Both the position numbers and the translations under genes were made by a program. DNA of 24,527 bases from a virus. The notes beneath the pieces were generated by a model. It did not search any database. It was not told the origin of the DNA and was given only the letters and a program-made list of their open reading frames with translations. The stretch is taken from IMG/VR virus record IMGVR_UViG_3300037193_002051, positions 1 through 24,527 of that record; one strand, 5' to 3'. This document shows, in pieces, positions 14,569-20,899 of this stretch (positions are counted from its first letter, which is position 1; each line of letters starts with the position of its first letter).

Positions 14569-15123
14569 TCAGGCAGCCCAGGCCGGGTCGTCGGTCAGCC
14601 ACGTCGCCAGGTCCGGCGAGCTGGTGGCGTACGCGGTCACGGTCATCTGGAGCCCCACCGCGCCGCTGCGATTGATCGGCACCTCGCCGCGGTCCGTCAC
14701 CTCGCCACGCGGGATGATCAGCCGGTGTGTGTAGCCCTTGTCCGTCCACTCCAGGCCGAACGCGCGCTCGTCCGAGTCCGGCGACGACTTGATCCCCAGC
14801 GAGTGGATACCGCCGGTCGTGGAGATCGTCGAGTCCGGGAAGAACAGCGTCACCACGTCGCGCTTGAACTCGATCGCGGTGAACTGGAACGTCATGTCGA
14901 CGCCGGTCAGGATCCGGCGAACCGGCGAGAGGGACTGCCAGGCGTTGATGTCGTCCGTCTCGGTACTGAACGGCATCGACACCCCGTCGTCCGACAGGTA
15001 GCCGAAGTCATGGAACGCCGCGTCCCACGCGGTCGTCACATCGGTCGGGGCCATCGACCCGATCGCGCCGACGTACAGCCGACCGTTCGAGCCGACCCGC
15101 ACGTTGTCGGTGTTGAGCGCCAT
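14569..15123 (-). CDS. major tail tube protein
   Basis: This encodes 184 residues, the right size and position for the siphophage tube subunit. Visible features are an N-terminal NTDNVRVGSNGRLYVGAIGS segment, a FHDFGYLSDDGVSM turn, and strand-rich stretches (MTFQFTAIEFKRDVVTLFF; LEWTDKGYTHRLIIPRGEV) that fit the tail-tube beta-sandwich. No C-terminal Ig-like domain is present. ATG 15123 has AAGGAGG upstream. Hairpins before (15153-15200) and after (14509-14548) isolate it, consistent with a highly expressed structural gene. Confidence 0.88.
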   Translation of the reverse strand: MALNTDNVRVGSNGRLYVGAIGSMAPTDVTTAWDAAFHDFGYLSDDGVSMPFSTETDDINAWQSLSPVRRILTGVDMTFQFTAIEFKRDVVTLFFPDSTISTTGGIHSLGIKSSPDSDERAFGLEWTDKGYTHRLIIPRGEVTDRGEVPINRSGAVGLQMTVTAYATSSPDLATWLTDDPAWAA

Positions 15124-15152
15124 TTGCTTGCCTCCTTGCGGGCATGCGAAAG

Positions 15153-15200
15153 AACCCGCACGGCGCCCGGCCGTCGGGGAATGGAAAGGGGTTGCGGGTT
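15153..15200 (-). terminator. hairpin upstream of the major tail gene
   Basis: AACCCGCA (15153-15160) and TGCGGGTT (15193-15200) pair over 8 bp with a GC-rich 32-nt loop. On the minus strand the stem is followed by CTTTC. It overlaps the stop codon of the tail terminator gene and ends about 30 nt before the major tail start. Confidence 0.5.
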
Positions 15201-15606
15201 ACGCGGGTCTGACCCGCAGCTCAAAAGCCAGCACGTACTGCGGCAGGTTCGTGGGCTCGTCCGGCTCCCACGCGAAACCGGCGCCGGTCACCCGATACAC
15301 GACTGCGCCCGGATGCTGGCCGGGCATCGCCTTCATGTGCGCGGAGACCAACTTGCCGAGGTCGTGGGCCGCGGCCTTGTCGGCGGCCAGTGCGCCGATC
15401 TCCACCGCGGGATCTTCAAGGACGAAGTCCAGGACGTCGACGGTGTCCAGCAGCGACACCACCACCACGCCGTCAAGCTCTTCGAGTACCTCGCCGAGGT
15501 TCTCCGGGAGTTCGGTGCCGACGTGGTACGTCGGCCCGAGATGGTCCGCGAGGTAGCCGACCACGAGGGCCTCGGCGTCGGGGAAGACGACGACGGGGAG
15601 ACTCAT
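15199..15606 (-). CDS. tail terminator protein
   Basis: This encodes 135 residues and lies directly upstream of the major tail gene, the usual place for the protein that caps the growing tail tube (lambda gpU and SPP1 gp17 role). It begins with FPDAEALVVGYLADHLG and continues with a strand-helix pattern (VVVVSLLDTVDVLDFVLEDPAVEIGALAAD split by short loops), which fits the tail-terminator fold. ATG 15606 overlaps the previous stop by 4 nt (ATGA). Assignment rests on length, order and pattern. Confidence 0.75.
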   Translation of the reverse strand: MSLPVVVFPDAEALVVGYLADHLGPTYHVGTELPENLGEVLEELDGVVVVSLLDTVDVLDFVLEDPAVEIGALAADKAAAHDLGKLVSAHMKAMPGQHPGAVVYRVTGAGFAWEPDEPTNLPQYVLAFELRVRPA

Positions 15607-15815
15607 GGGGAAGCCTTGCGCCGCTTCGGAGGCTCCTCCGCAACCGGCTCCGGCGCAGCCTCAGGAAGAGGTTCCGGCGCAGGCTCCGGCTCGTCCGGCA
15701 GTAGCTCGTTGACGCGGCCGTCCCGCGCGAGCGCACGCAGCGCCTCGTCGTCCACGGTGATCACATCGCCCGGCGCGTGCCCGTCGTGCCAGTGGGCCAA
15801 GCGGATACGCGGCAT
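15603..15815 (-). CDS. small acidic/proline-rich protein in the connector region
   Basis: This encodes 70 residues. The N-terminal part (about 1-38, with HAPGDVITVDDEALRALARDGRV) resembles the short PGDVI-type domain seen in several phage head proteins. The C-terminal half is a Glu/Pro/Ala run ending in a basic KRRK. ATG 15815 shares one base with the previous stop (TGATG) and has GAGGAG upstream. It lies between tail-completion and tail-terminator genes. Its function is unknown; a connector or assembly accessory is likely. Confidence 0.65.
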   Translation of the reverse strand: MPRIRLAHWHDGHAPGDVITVDDEALRALARDGRVNELLPDEPEPAPEPLPEAAPEPVAEEPPKRRKASP

Positions 15816-16306
15816 CAGAAACTCCTCAACTGCATCAGGGACTTGCGGATCGGCCGCTGCTTCGGCGACCAGCCCTTCTGCGGGCGGGTCCGGCGCGACG
15901 TCGTCACGTAGTGGTACGTCGCAGGCGGATTCGACGACCCGGCGCCCTTCTTCAAGGACACCCGGCGCTTCAGCAACGACACGTTCCGCACCCGGCGACG
16001 CTTCCGTTTGATCTTTCCGGTGCCGTACTCGACCTGAACCGTCCACGGCGCATTCGAGCCGAACTTCGACCGCCAGCCCGATGGCCGAAGTTCGAGCTCG
16101 GCGAAGGTCTGCCGGGCGAACTCACCCGTGCGCACCACGCCGCGCTTCCACGTCGGGCCGCCGTACGTGCGGACATTCGCCCGCGTCAGACCCGCGCCGA
16201 CCGTCGCCCGCTCCAACAGGAAATCCCGCACCCCGTCCGAATGCGCCAACTCGCGGAACAGGCCCGGGTTGCGGACGAACCGGCCGCCGCCGGGGACCGC
16301 GGCCAT
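15815..16306 (-). CDS. tail-completion / neck protein (HK97 gp10-like)
   Basis: This encodes 163 very basic residues. The order of genes and features such as VRDFLLERA, NVRTYGGP, VVRTGEFARQ and an EYGTGK motif fit the HK97 gp10-type neck proteins that join head and tail. The central part is Arg/Lys-rich (KIKRKRRRVRN). I placed the start at ATG 16306, five bases after GGGGG; a GTG two codons upstream (16312) falls inside that ribosome site. It is followed by a one-base overlap with the next gene. The identification is from pattern and position. Confidence 0.7.
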   Translation of the reverse strand: MAAVPGGGRFVRNPGLFRELAHSDGVRDFLLERATVGAGLTRANVRTYGGPTWKRGVVRTGEFARQTFAELELRPSGWRSKFGSNAPWTVQVEYGTGKIKRKRRRVRNVSLLKRRVSLKKGAGSSNPPATYHYVTTSRRTRPQKGWSPKQRPIRKSLMQLRSF

Positions 16307-16321
16307 GACCACCCCCGACTG

Positions 16322-16675
16322 TCAGTCGATCTCCTTGATCAGGAACTCGACGTGGTGCACACCACCGCCCGGTCGCGGCCAACGCCCGACCTTCCCGACG
16401 ACCTCGCACACCATGCCCGCGTACCGGACCCGGTCCGTCTCCAGCACGTCCAGGTCGACGCCGCGGCGCGACGTCACCTGGTAGCGGGTCACCGTCGTCT
16501 GCCGGTCCTCGGTGTACTCGTCCGAGTCCACCGGGACCTGCTGCGGCTGGACGTTCACCCCGGAGTACGTCGTCTCCGTCGCCGCGGCCCAGTTGCGCTT
16601 CTGGTCCCGGTACCGGGGATCCTCGACCAGCGGCGCGCGGATCCGGTCGATCGAGTCCTGGTACAGCGCGCTCAC
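16322..16675 (-). CDS. head-tail stopper protein
   Basis: This encodes 117 residues. Its size, its place after the head-tail adaptor, and its content (DRIRAPLVEDPRYRDQKRNW, VNVQPQQVPVDSDEY, RYQVTSRRGVDLDVLETDRV) fit the beta-barrel stopper proteins (SPP1 gp16 type) that close the portal channel after DNA packaging. GTG 16675 overlaps the previous stop by 4 nt (GTGA), implying coupled translation. The open frame continues upstream, but that part is the adaptor gene read out of frame. Confidence 0.72.
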   Translation of the reverse strand: MSALYQDSIDRIRAPLVEDPRYRDQKRNWAAATETTYSGVNVQPQQVPVDSDEYTEDRQTTVTRYQVTSRRGVDLDVLETDRVRYAGMVCEVVGKVGRWPRPGGGVHHVEFLIKEID

Positions 16676-17301
16676 GACAACGTCACCGACCCGACACGCC
16701 GCCGGTACGTCGCGAGGATCTCTCGATGCGAGTCCGTCAACGACCCGGTGCCGAACGTCTCCACGGTGTACGTCACCGACACCGACCCGACCGACTCCGA
16801 CCGCAGCCGGCCCGGGTTCGACACCGTCGCCGCCGCCAAGTCCAGGCACACGCCGACAATGTCGTCCGGGACCTCCAGGTAGCCGTGGCTGTAGGTGACA
16901 CGCACCCGCGGCGCCCACACGCCGCGGACCCGGGAGAACGGCCAACCCATATACCGGTCAGCCGGATACCAGGGGTAGCCGCGGGTGAGTTCCTCGCCGA
17001 GGCGGGTGAAGTCCCGGTCCTCGACCGCGGTGAAGTCAATCCCGCCGCCGTCAGCCAACTCCACCACCGTCAGCGGATGCTCGGCATCGACGACCACCGG
17101 CCGCTGCGGCAGCGCCAGCACCCGGTCCCCGCCGCCGAGCAGCACGGTGTCGTTGTCCACGCGGGTGATGGTCTGCCGCGTCCACCGGCGGATGTCCGCA
17201 GACGCGGTCCGCAGCGCGCGGACCGCCGCGGAGAGCGGCACCTCGGATTGCAGGTAGTCCGCCAGGTCGTCGGCGGTCGCGAGCGGGGGCAGCAGTGCCA
17301 C
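16672..17301 (-). CDS. head-tail adaptor protein (gp6-like connector)
   Basis: This encodes 209 residues. The N-terminal helices (ATADDLADYLQSEV, AVRALRTASADIRRWT) followed by strands and a late helix pair match the gp6/SPP1 gp15 connector family that binds under the portal. A less usual insert (about 75-140, with ADRYMGWPFSRVRG) is rich in aromatic residues. GTG 17301 is 13 nt after the stop of the small head protein, with GGGGGTGGG upstream. It is followed by the stopper gene with a 4-nt overlap. Confidence 0.77.
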   Translation of the reverse strand: MALLPPLATADDLADYLQSEVPLSAAVRALRTASADIRRWTRQTITRVDNDTVLLGGGDRVLALPQRPVVVDAEHPLTVVELADGGGIDFTAVEDRDFTRLGEELTRGYPWYPADRYMGWPFSRVRGVWAPRVRVTYSHGYLEVPDDIVGVCLDLAAATVSNPGRLRSESVGSVSVTYTVETFGTGSLTDSHREILATYRRRVGSVTLS

Positions 17302-17314
17302 AGCCCACCCCCGA

Positions 17315-17626
17315 TCAGGTAGCGGCGATCTTCTTGAGAGCCGCGACCAGCGTCGACCGGGCCGCGTCGCCCTTGGCGTTCTCCGCCTCCAGCGCCTCCG
17401 CTGCGCGGCCCGGGTCGTCGCCGACCCAGCCGAGCACCACAGGTGCGGTCGCGTCGATGTCGAGCTCCGCAGGCGGCTCCGGTTCGGCATCGAGCCGCGA
17501 CACCTTCCGCGGGGCCCGCTCCAGCAGCATCGCGGCCAGGCTCCCCGAGACCTCCTGGCCGGCCTTCAGAACCACGGGCATGTGTCCGTGGAAGACCTTC
17601 ATGTCCTCGTTGACGACTGCGCGCAC
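17315..17626 (-). CDS. small head protein of unknown function after the capsid gene
   Basis: This encodes 103 residues. The N-terminal part (VFHGHMPVVLKAGQEVSGSLAAML) precedes an acidic/Pro linker and a C-terminal helical block (LGWVGDDPGRAAEALEAE, then RSTLVAALKKI) of a kind often seen at the end of small head proteins in actinophages, similar to HeH/LEM-like motifs. GTG 17626 has GGAGG four to five bases upstream and lies 50 nt after the capsid stop, just past a hairpin. It could be a head decoration or a connector accessory protein. Confidence 0.68.
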   Translation of the reverse strand: MRAVVNEDMKVFHGHMPVVLKAGQEVSGSLAAMLLERAPRKVSRLDAEPEPPAELDIDATAPVVLGWVGDDPGRAAEALEAENAKGDAARSTLVAALKKIAAT

Positions 17627-17643
17627 GAGACCTCCATTCGAAG

Positions 17644-17670
17644 GCCCCGCCCGACCGTGCCGGGCGGGGC
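17644..17670 (-). terminator. hairpin after the major capsid gene
   Basis: GCCCCGCCCG (17644-17653) and CGGGCGGGGC (17661-17670) pair perfectly over 10 bp with a 7-nt loop. On the minus strand it starts 6 nt after the capsid stop and is followed by CTTC. It would lower read-through or stabilise the capsid mRNA. Confidence 0.75.
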
Positions 17671-17676
17671 GCGCGG

Positions 17677-19005
17677 TCAGCTCGCCGAGTGCTCCAGCAC
17701 CACGGCCCGCTTGAACATGGCCGGGTCGCCGTTCGCGAGCGAGTCGGACGGGACTCCGTAGTCGCCGACCCACGACCAGGTCGTGGAGACGTTCTGCTGG
17801 TAGCGGTCCTGCGGCGGGCGGACGATCCGGGTCACGTCCACGCCCGGGGCCACGTTCATCGACGTGATCTCCGGGACGTCCTGCACGCCGGTCTCCGACA
17901 GCAGGTTCGCCGCACCCGCGAACGGGGCCGCGATCAGCGCGCCCTCGCCGACGACGATCGGCCGGTGCACCGTGGTGGTCAGGTCTTCGTAGCCGGTGGT
18001 CGCGGTCGTGAGGTACGGGACCTCTTCGTTGCGGACCCACACCAGGCCGCCGAACACGCCGATCGCCAGGTCCCGGTACGTGGTCGAGTCCGCGCGACCG
18101 CGGTACAGGTTCTGGAACTCTGTGTCCTCGAACAGCTGCGACTCCGTCACGCTGTCGATGTGCGCGACGTAGCTGGAGCCCTCCGCCGGGGGAACGTGCT
18201 GACGGCGCAGGCGCGCCACCGCGGCCCGGAAGTGCGAGAACTTGATCAGGTCGCCCGCGCCGAGGTCGAACGCCGTGTCGTTCGAGGTGCCGGCGCGGAC
18301 CGAGTACGGGGCCTGCGTGGACACCACGGAGTCGCCGACGACGTCCACGCGGGCGGTGCCCAGGGTGAGCGTGCCGGTGCTGGTGTCGACGCCCGTCACG
18401 GTGTTCGCGACGCCCTCGATGGTGATGTTCAGCGGCATCGACGCGGACACCGCGGTCGGGACGCCGTTGACCAGGACGTGCGTGAACCCGTCCGTCGATG
18501 CCACCACGATGCTGGTGTCCGAGGTGCCCGCGGTGCGGCAGAAGGTGCGCCCGCCCGCGTAGCCCTTGTACAGCTTGTTGCGCGCCAGCAGGTTGATCGT
18601 CTGACCGGCGTGGATGCCCAGGCGGGAGACGTCGTTGAGGTACTTCGACGCCTGCGTCATCGACGACTGGAGCAAGTCGGTGTCGATGGACTTGCCGTAC
18701 TGGTCCATCACCACTTCCCACTGCTCGATGCTGTACGTGCCCGCGGTCGCGTCCGAACCGGTCGTCGGCGTCGGGTCCGGGGTCATGAGCCCGTTCCGGG
18801 TCATGATCTTCCGGGTGCCCTTCGCGCCCTCCCACGGCTCGACGTCCGCGATCTGCGGGAACAGCAGCTCCGGCAGCAGCGACTCGCGGAACATGCGGTC
18901 CAGCAGGCCGTCCTGCATGATCGCGCGGATCGAGGCCGGCAGCGTCGTCCGGATGTCGTGCCGGTCGAGCCGGAACCACGACCGGGCAACGGTCTTGGTG
19001 GTCAT
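17677..19005 (-). CDS. major capsid protein (HK97 fold with inserted beta domain)
   Basis: This is a 442-residue head subunit. Residues 10-17 (WFRLDRHD) repeat a block near the N-terminus of the scaffold. The helix-rich stretch (about 20-140) includes SIRAIMQDGLLDRMFRESL and the E-loop region. Residues of about 160-238 form a strand-rich insert (VVASTDGF, PLNITIEGV, GTLTLG, VGDSVV) like the I-domain of P22-type coat proteins. The remaining part (about 250-442) has FSHFRAAVARLR and repeated strands of the A and P domains. ATG 19005 overlaps the preceding protease stop by 4 nt (ATGA) and has AGGAGA upstream. The N-terminal arm is a likely target for processing. Confidence 0.9.
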   Translation of the reverse strand: MTTKTVARSWFRLDRHDIRTTLPASIRAIMQDGLLDRMFRESLLPELLFPQIADVEPWEGAKGTRKIMTRNGLMTPDPTPTTGSDATAGTYSIEQWEVVMDQYGKSIDTDLLQSSMTQASKYLNDVSRLGIHAGQTINLLARNKLYKGYAGGRTFCRTAGTSDTSIVVASTDGFTHVLVNGVPTAVSASMPLNITIEGVANTVTGVDTSTGTLTLGTARVDVVGDSVVSTQAPYSVRAGTSNDTAFDLGAGDLIKFSHFRAAVARLRRQHVPPAEGSSYVAHIDSVTESQLFEDTEFQNLYRGRADSTTYRDLAIGVFGGLVWVRNEEVPYLTTATTGYEDLTTTVHRPIVVGEGALIAAPFAGAANLLSETGVQDVPEITSMNVAPGVDVTRIVRPPQDRYQQNVSTTWSWVGDYGVPSDSLANGDPAMFKRAVVLEHSAS

Positions 19006-19196
19006 GTGTTCTCCTGTGTGATCTCGACGGACACAAGGTCCGGATGCAGCGCCGCGACCTGTTCCAGGCCCAGCAGCGCGGTTTGGGTGATGGCCGACAC
19101 CGCGGCGCAGACACGCCCGTCGCGGACGCGGCCCTCGTGGCCGTCGACGTCCAGACGGAACCGGCCGTCCGCCAGCACCGCCCGGACGCGGATCAC
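19002..19196 (-). CDS. Prp-family cysteine protease (DUF464), probable prohead protease
   Basis: This encodes 64 residues. GHEG (Gly19-His20) and VCAAVSAITQTALLGLE (Cys30) match the core of the Prp family: a catalytic His in GH, then a catalytic Cys in VCAxxSA. In Staphylococcus Prp the two lie 12 residues apart; here 10. It is shorter than cellular Prp (about 105 residues) and lacks the C-terminal part. Prp is known to remove the N-terminal extension of ribosomal protein L27 and to process scaffold and capsid of phage 80alpha. Here the gene lies between scaffold and capsid genes, overlapping each by 4 nt (GTGA, ATGA), so it should be made together with them. The family call rests on motif and length; the substrates are inferred from the shared N-termini of its neighbours. 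Confidence 0.8.
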   Translation of the reverse strand: MIRVRAVLADGRFRLDVDGHEGRVRDGRVCAAVSAITQTALLGLEQVAALHPDLVSVEITQENT

Positions 19197-19864
19197 CGGC
19201 GAAGCCTCACGCCGAGCTCGGCGAGCTTGGCGTCGACCTCTTCACGCGAAGCGGTGCGGTAGTCGGTCGGCGGCACGGGCTGCCGCGGGCCCTGGCCCGG
19301 GTCGGGCCGGGGGTTCTTCGGCGGCTCGGGAACCGCGACCGCCTTGCGCAGGTGCGGCTTGCGTTCCAGCAAATCGCTGAGATCCGCGCGGATCGCCTCG
19401 GTGTCGATGTCGCCGGAGTCGTCCGCGTAGCGGGTCAGGTCCAGGAACGCGGCGGCGTCGTCCGGGTCGGCGAAGTCCGCGGCGGCCACCCGTACCTCGG
19501 CGACCACGGCCCGCTTCGTCGCGGCCTCCGCACGCGCAGTGGCCTGCTCCGCTTTCGCGGTGGCGCGCTCAAGCTCCGTCTTGTCGCGGTCCTCGAACTC
19601 GGCGACCTTCTTCGCCAGCTCGGCTGCCTGCTTCTTCGCCGCAGCGGCCTCGCGCTTGGCCTCGGCGCGCTGCGCCTTCATGGCGTCGAGCGCCTTCTGG
19701 CCCTTCGGCCCCAGCGGCTTGTTGTCGTCCGGGTCGTCGTCCGGCTCGTCCTGCGGGTCCGGTTCGTCGTCGGGCTCCGTTGCGGGGTCCGCCGGGTCCG
19801 GCGCGGGCGGGTCGTCGTCGTGGCGGTCCAGGCGGAACCAGGCACGGCGAATCGTGCTCTTCAT
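19193..19864 (-). CDS. capsid scaffold protein
   Basis: This is a 223-residue assembly protein. Residues 9-16 (WFRLDRHD) equal residues 10-17 of the capsid protein. Then comes a very acidic Pro/Asp stretch (17-48), a coiled coil rich in Ala/Lys/Glu (about 56-130), and a C-terminal basic helix (SREEVDAKLAELGVRLRR), the usual capsid-binding end of scaffolds. ATG 19864 has GGGAG nine bases upstream, partly inside a small hairpin. It precedes the Prp-like protease gene with a 4-nt overlap. Removal of its N-terminus by that protease is proposed, not shown. Confidence 0.87.
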   Translation of the reverse strand: MKSTIRRAWFRLDRHDDDPPAPDPADPATEPDDEPDPQDEPDDDPDDNKPLGPKGQKALDAMKAQRAEAKREAAAAKKQAAELAKKVAEFEDRDKTELERATAKAEQATARAEAATKRAVVAEVRVAAADFADPDDAAAFLDLTRYADDSGDIDTEAIRADLSDLLERKPHLRKAVAVPEPPKNPRPDPGQGPRQPVPPTDYRTASREEVDAKLAELGVRLRR

Positions 19865-19873
19865 GTGATGTGA

Positions 19874-19922
19874 CTCCCGTTGCGGGATAGAGGTAGCCGG
19901 GTGCTCCCGTTGCGGGCCCGGC
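19874..19922 (-). repeat. two short hairpins with CTCCCGTTGCGGG repeats before the scaffold gene
   Basis: The 13-base sequence occurs at 19874-19886 and 19904-19916, 30 bp apart. On the minus strand each folds as CCCG-CAA-CGGG. The second is extended by GCCGGG (19896-19901) with CCCGGC (19917-19922). The scaffold ribosome site overlaps the 3' arm of the first one. Confidence 0.6.
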
Positions 19923-19930
19923 AGGAACTG

Positions 19931-20899
19931 TCAGGTCAGGTACGCGTTCTCGCGCAGCAACCGGATCTGCTCGCCCCGGTCGTCCGTCCGCGCGAAGATC
20001 CCCTCTGGTGTCAGCCGTGGCCGCGTCACCACGGAGTACCGGCCCACACCGCGCTCGATGTCCCCGCCCGCCGCGCGCAGGCGGCGCGCGTAGTACGAGC
20101 GGACCGTGGCGCCCTCGGTCGTCGTGTCCGAGTCCGGGGTGTCCATGCCGCGGCGGGCGTTGACCACCTGCCCGATGTCGGCGCCCTCGCGTAGCGCCCG
20201 CGCGCCCGCGACGGTGAACACCCGGTTCTGCTGCTCCGGCGTCATCTCCCGGAACAAATCCAGGGGTGTCGGCATCTGCCGCCACTCCGCGTCCGTCGCG
20301 GGCCGCACCGTGCAATCACAGTTCGGATGCCGCAGGAAGCCCGTCGAGTAGCTGTACGTCCGCCCGGCCAGGATGATGCAGCGCGCACACGCGGGCAGGT
20401 GCACCACCCGTACGTACATCACCGTGCGCGGGTTCGCGGCCATCGCCACCTGCACCGACGACCGGTCCGCGTCCGCGATCTGCGTCGCTGTGATCCGCGT
20501 CATCTGGTACAGCCCGGCGAGCATCGCCTCGTCATCTGACGCGCCCGCGGCGCGCCGCGAGGCGACCGTGACGGCGGGCACGTACAGCAGCGACGCCAAC
20601 GGCCGCCCGTCCGAGGCGATCCCGGCGAAACCCTGCGGACGCAGCAGCGCCAACGCCGCGACCAAGCCGGCGTTCGCCGCGGCCACGCACTCCTCCACAT
20701 AGCGTTGCGCGCCCGCGGCCACCGACAACTGCCCCGCGGTGACCAGGTCCAGGATCCGGCGGCCCGCGTCGCCCTCAAGGTCGGACTCGATCCGCGACGC
20801 GGTCAGGCCCCGCCAGATCCGCTGGACCTCGTCCACCACGCGGCGTGTGACCGACGCCGTCTGCCGGTACCGCTCGGCGGCCGGTTCAGGCGGCGACAC
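19931..20899 (-). CDS. MuF-like minor capsid protein
   Basis: This encodes 322 residues, placed directly after the portal gene as in Mu, SPP1 (gp7) and many actinophages. A Cys/His group (Cys171, Cys174, His191, Cys194, Cys196, in CARC...RHPNCDC) is the signature of the MuF head-morphogenesis domain. The rest is helical. The family is often labelled 'capsid maturation protease' in actinophages, but no protease motif is visible, and the Prp-like gene is a better candidate for that role. GTG 20899 overlaps the end of the portal gene by 14 nt. Confidence 0.85.
   Translation of the reverse strand: MSPPEPAAERYRQTASVTRRVVDEVQRIWRGLTASRIESDLEGDAGRRILDLVTAGQLSVAAGAQRYVEECVAAANAGLVAALALLRPQGFAGIASDGRPLASLLYVPAVTVASRRAAGASDDEAMLAGLYQMTRITATQIADADRSSVQVAMAANPRTVMYVRVVHLPACARCIILAGRTYSYSTGFLRHPNCDCTVRPATDAEWRQMPTPLDLFREMTPEQQNRVFTVAGARALREGADIGQVVNARRGMDTPDSDTTTEGATVRSYYARRLRAAGGDIERGVGRYSVVTRPRLTPEGIFARTDDRGEQIRLLRENAYLT

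Noticed and set aside
19002-19196. FRLD tetrapeptide in the Prp-like protein (residues 13-16), similar to the WFRLDRHD block
   Set aside because: Four residues are too short to claim a pseudosubstrate or common origin; chance is likely.
19931-20899. MuF-like protein as the capsid maturation protease
   Set aside because: It is often labelled so, but only the Cys/His MuF signature is visible and no Ser, Cys or Asp protease motif. The Prp-like gene fits better.
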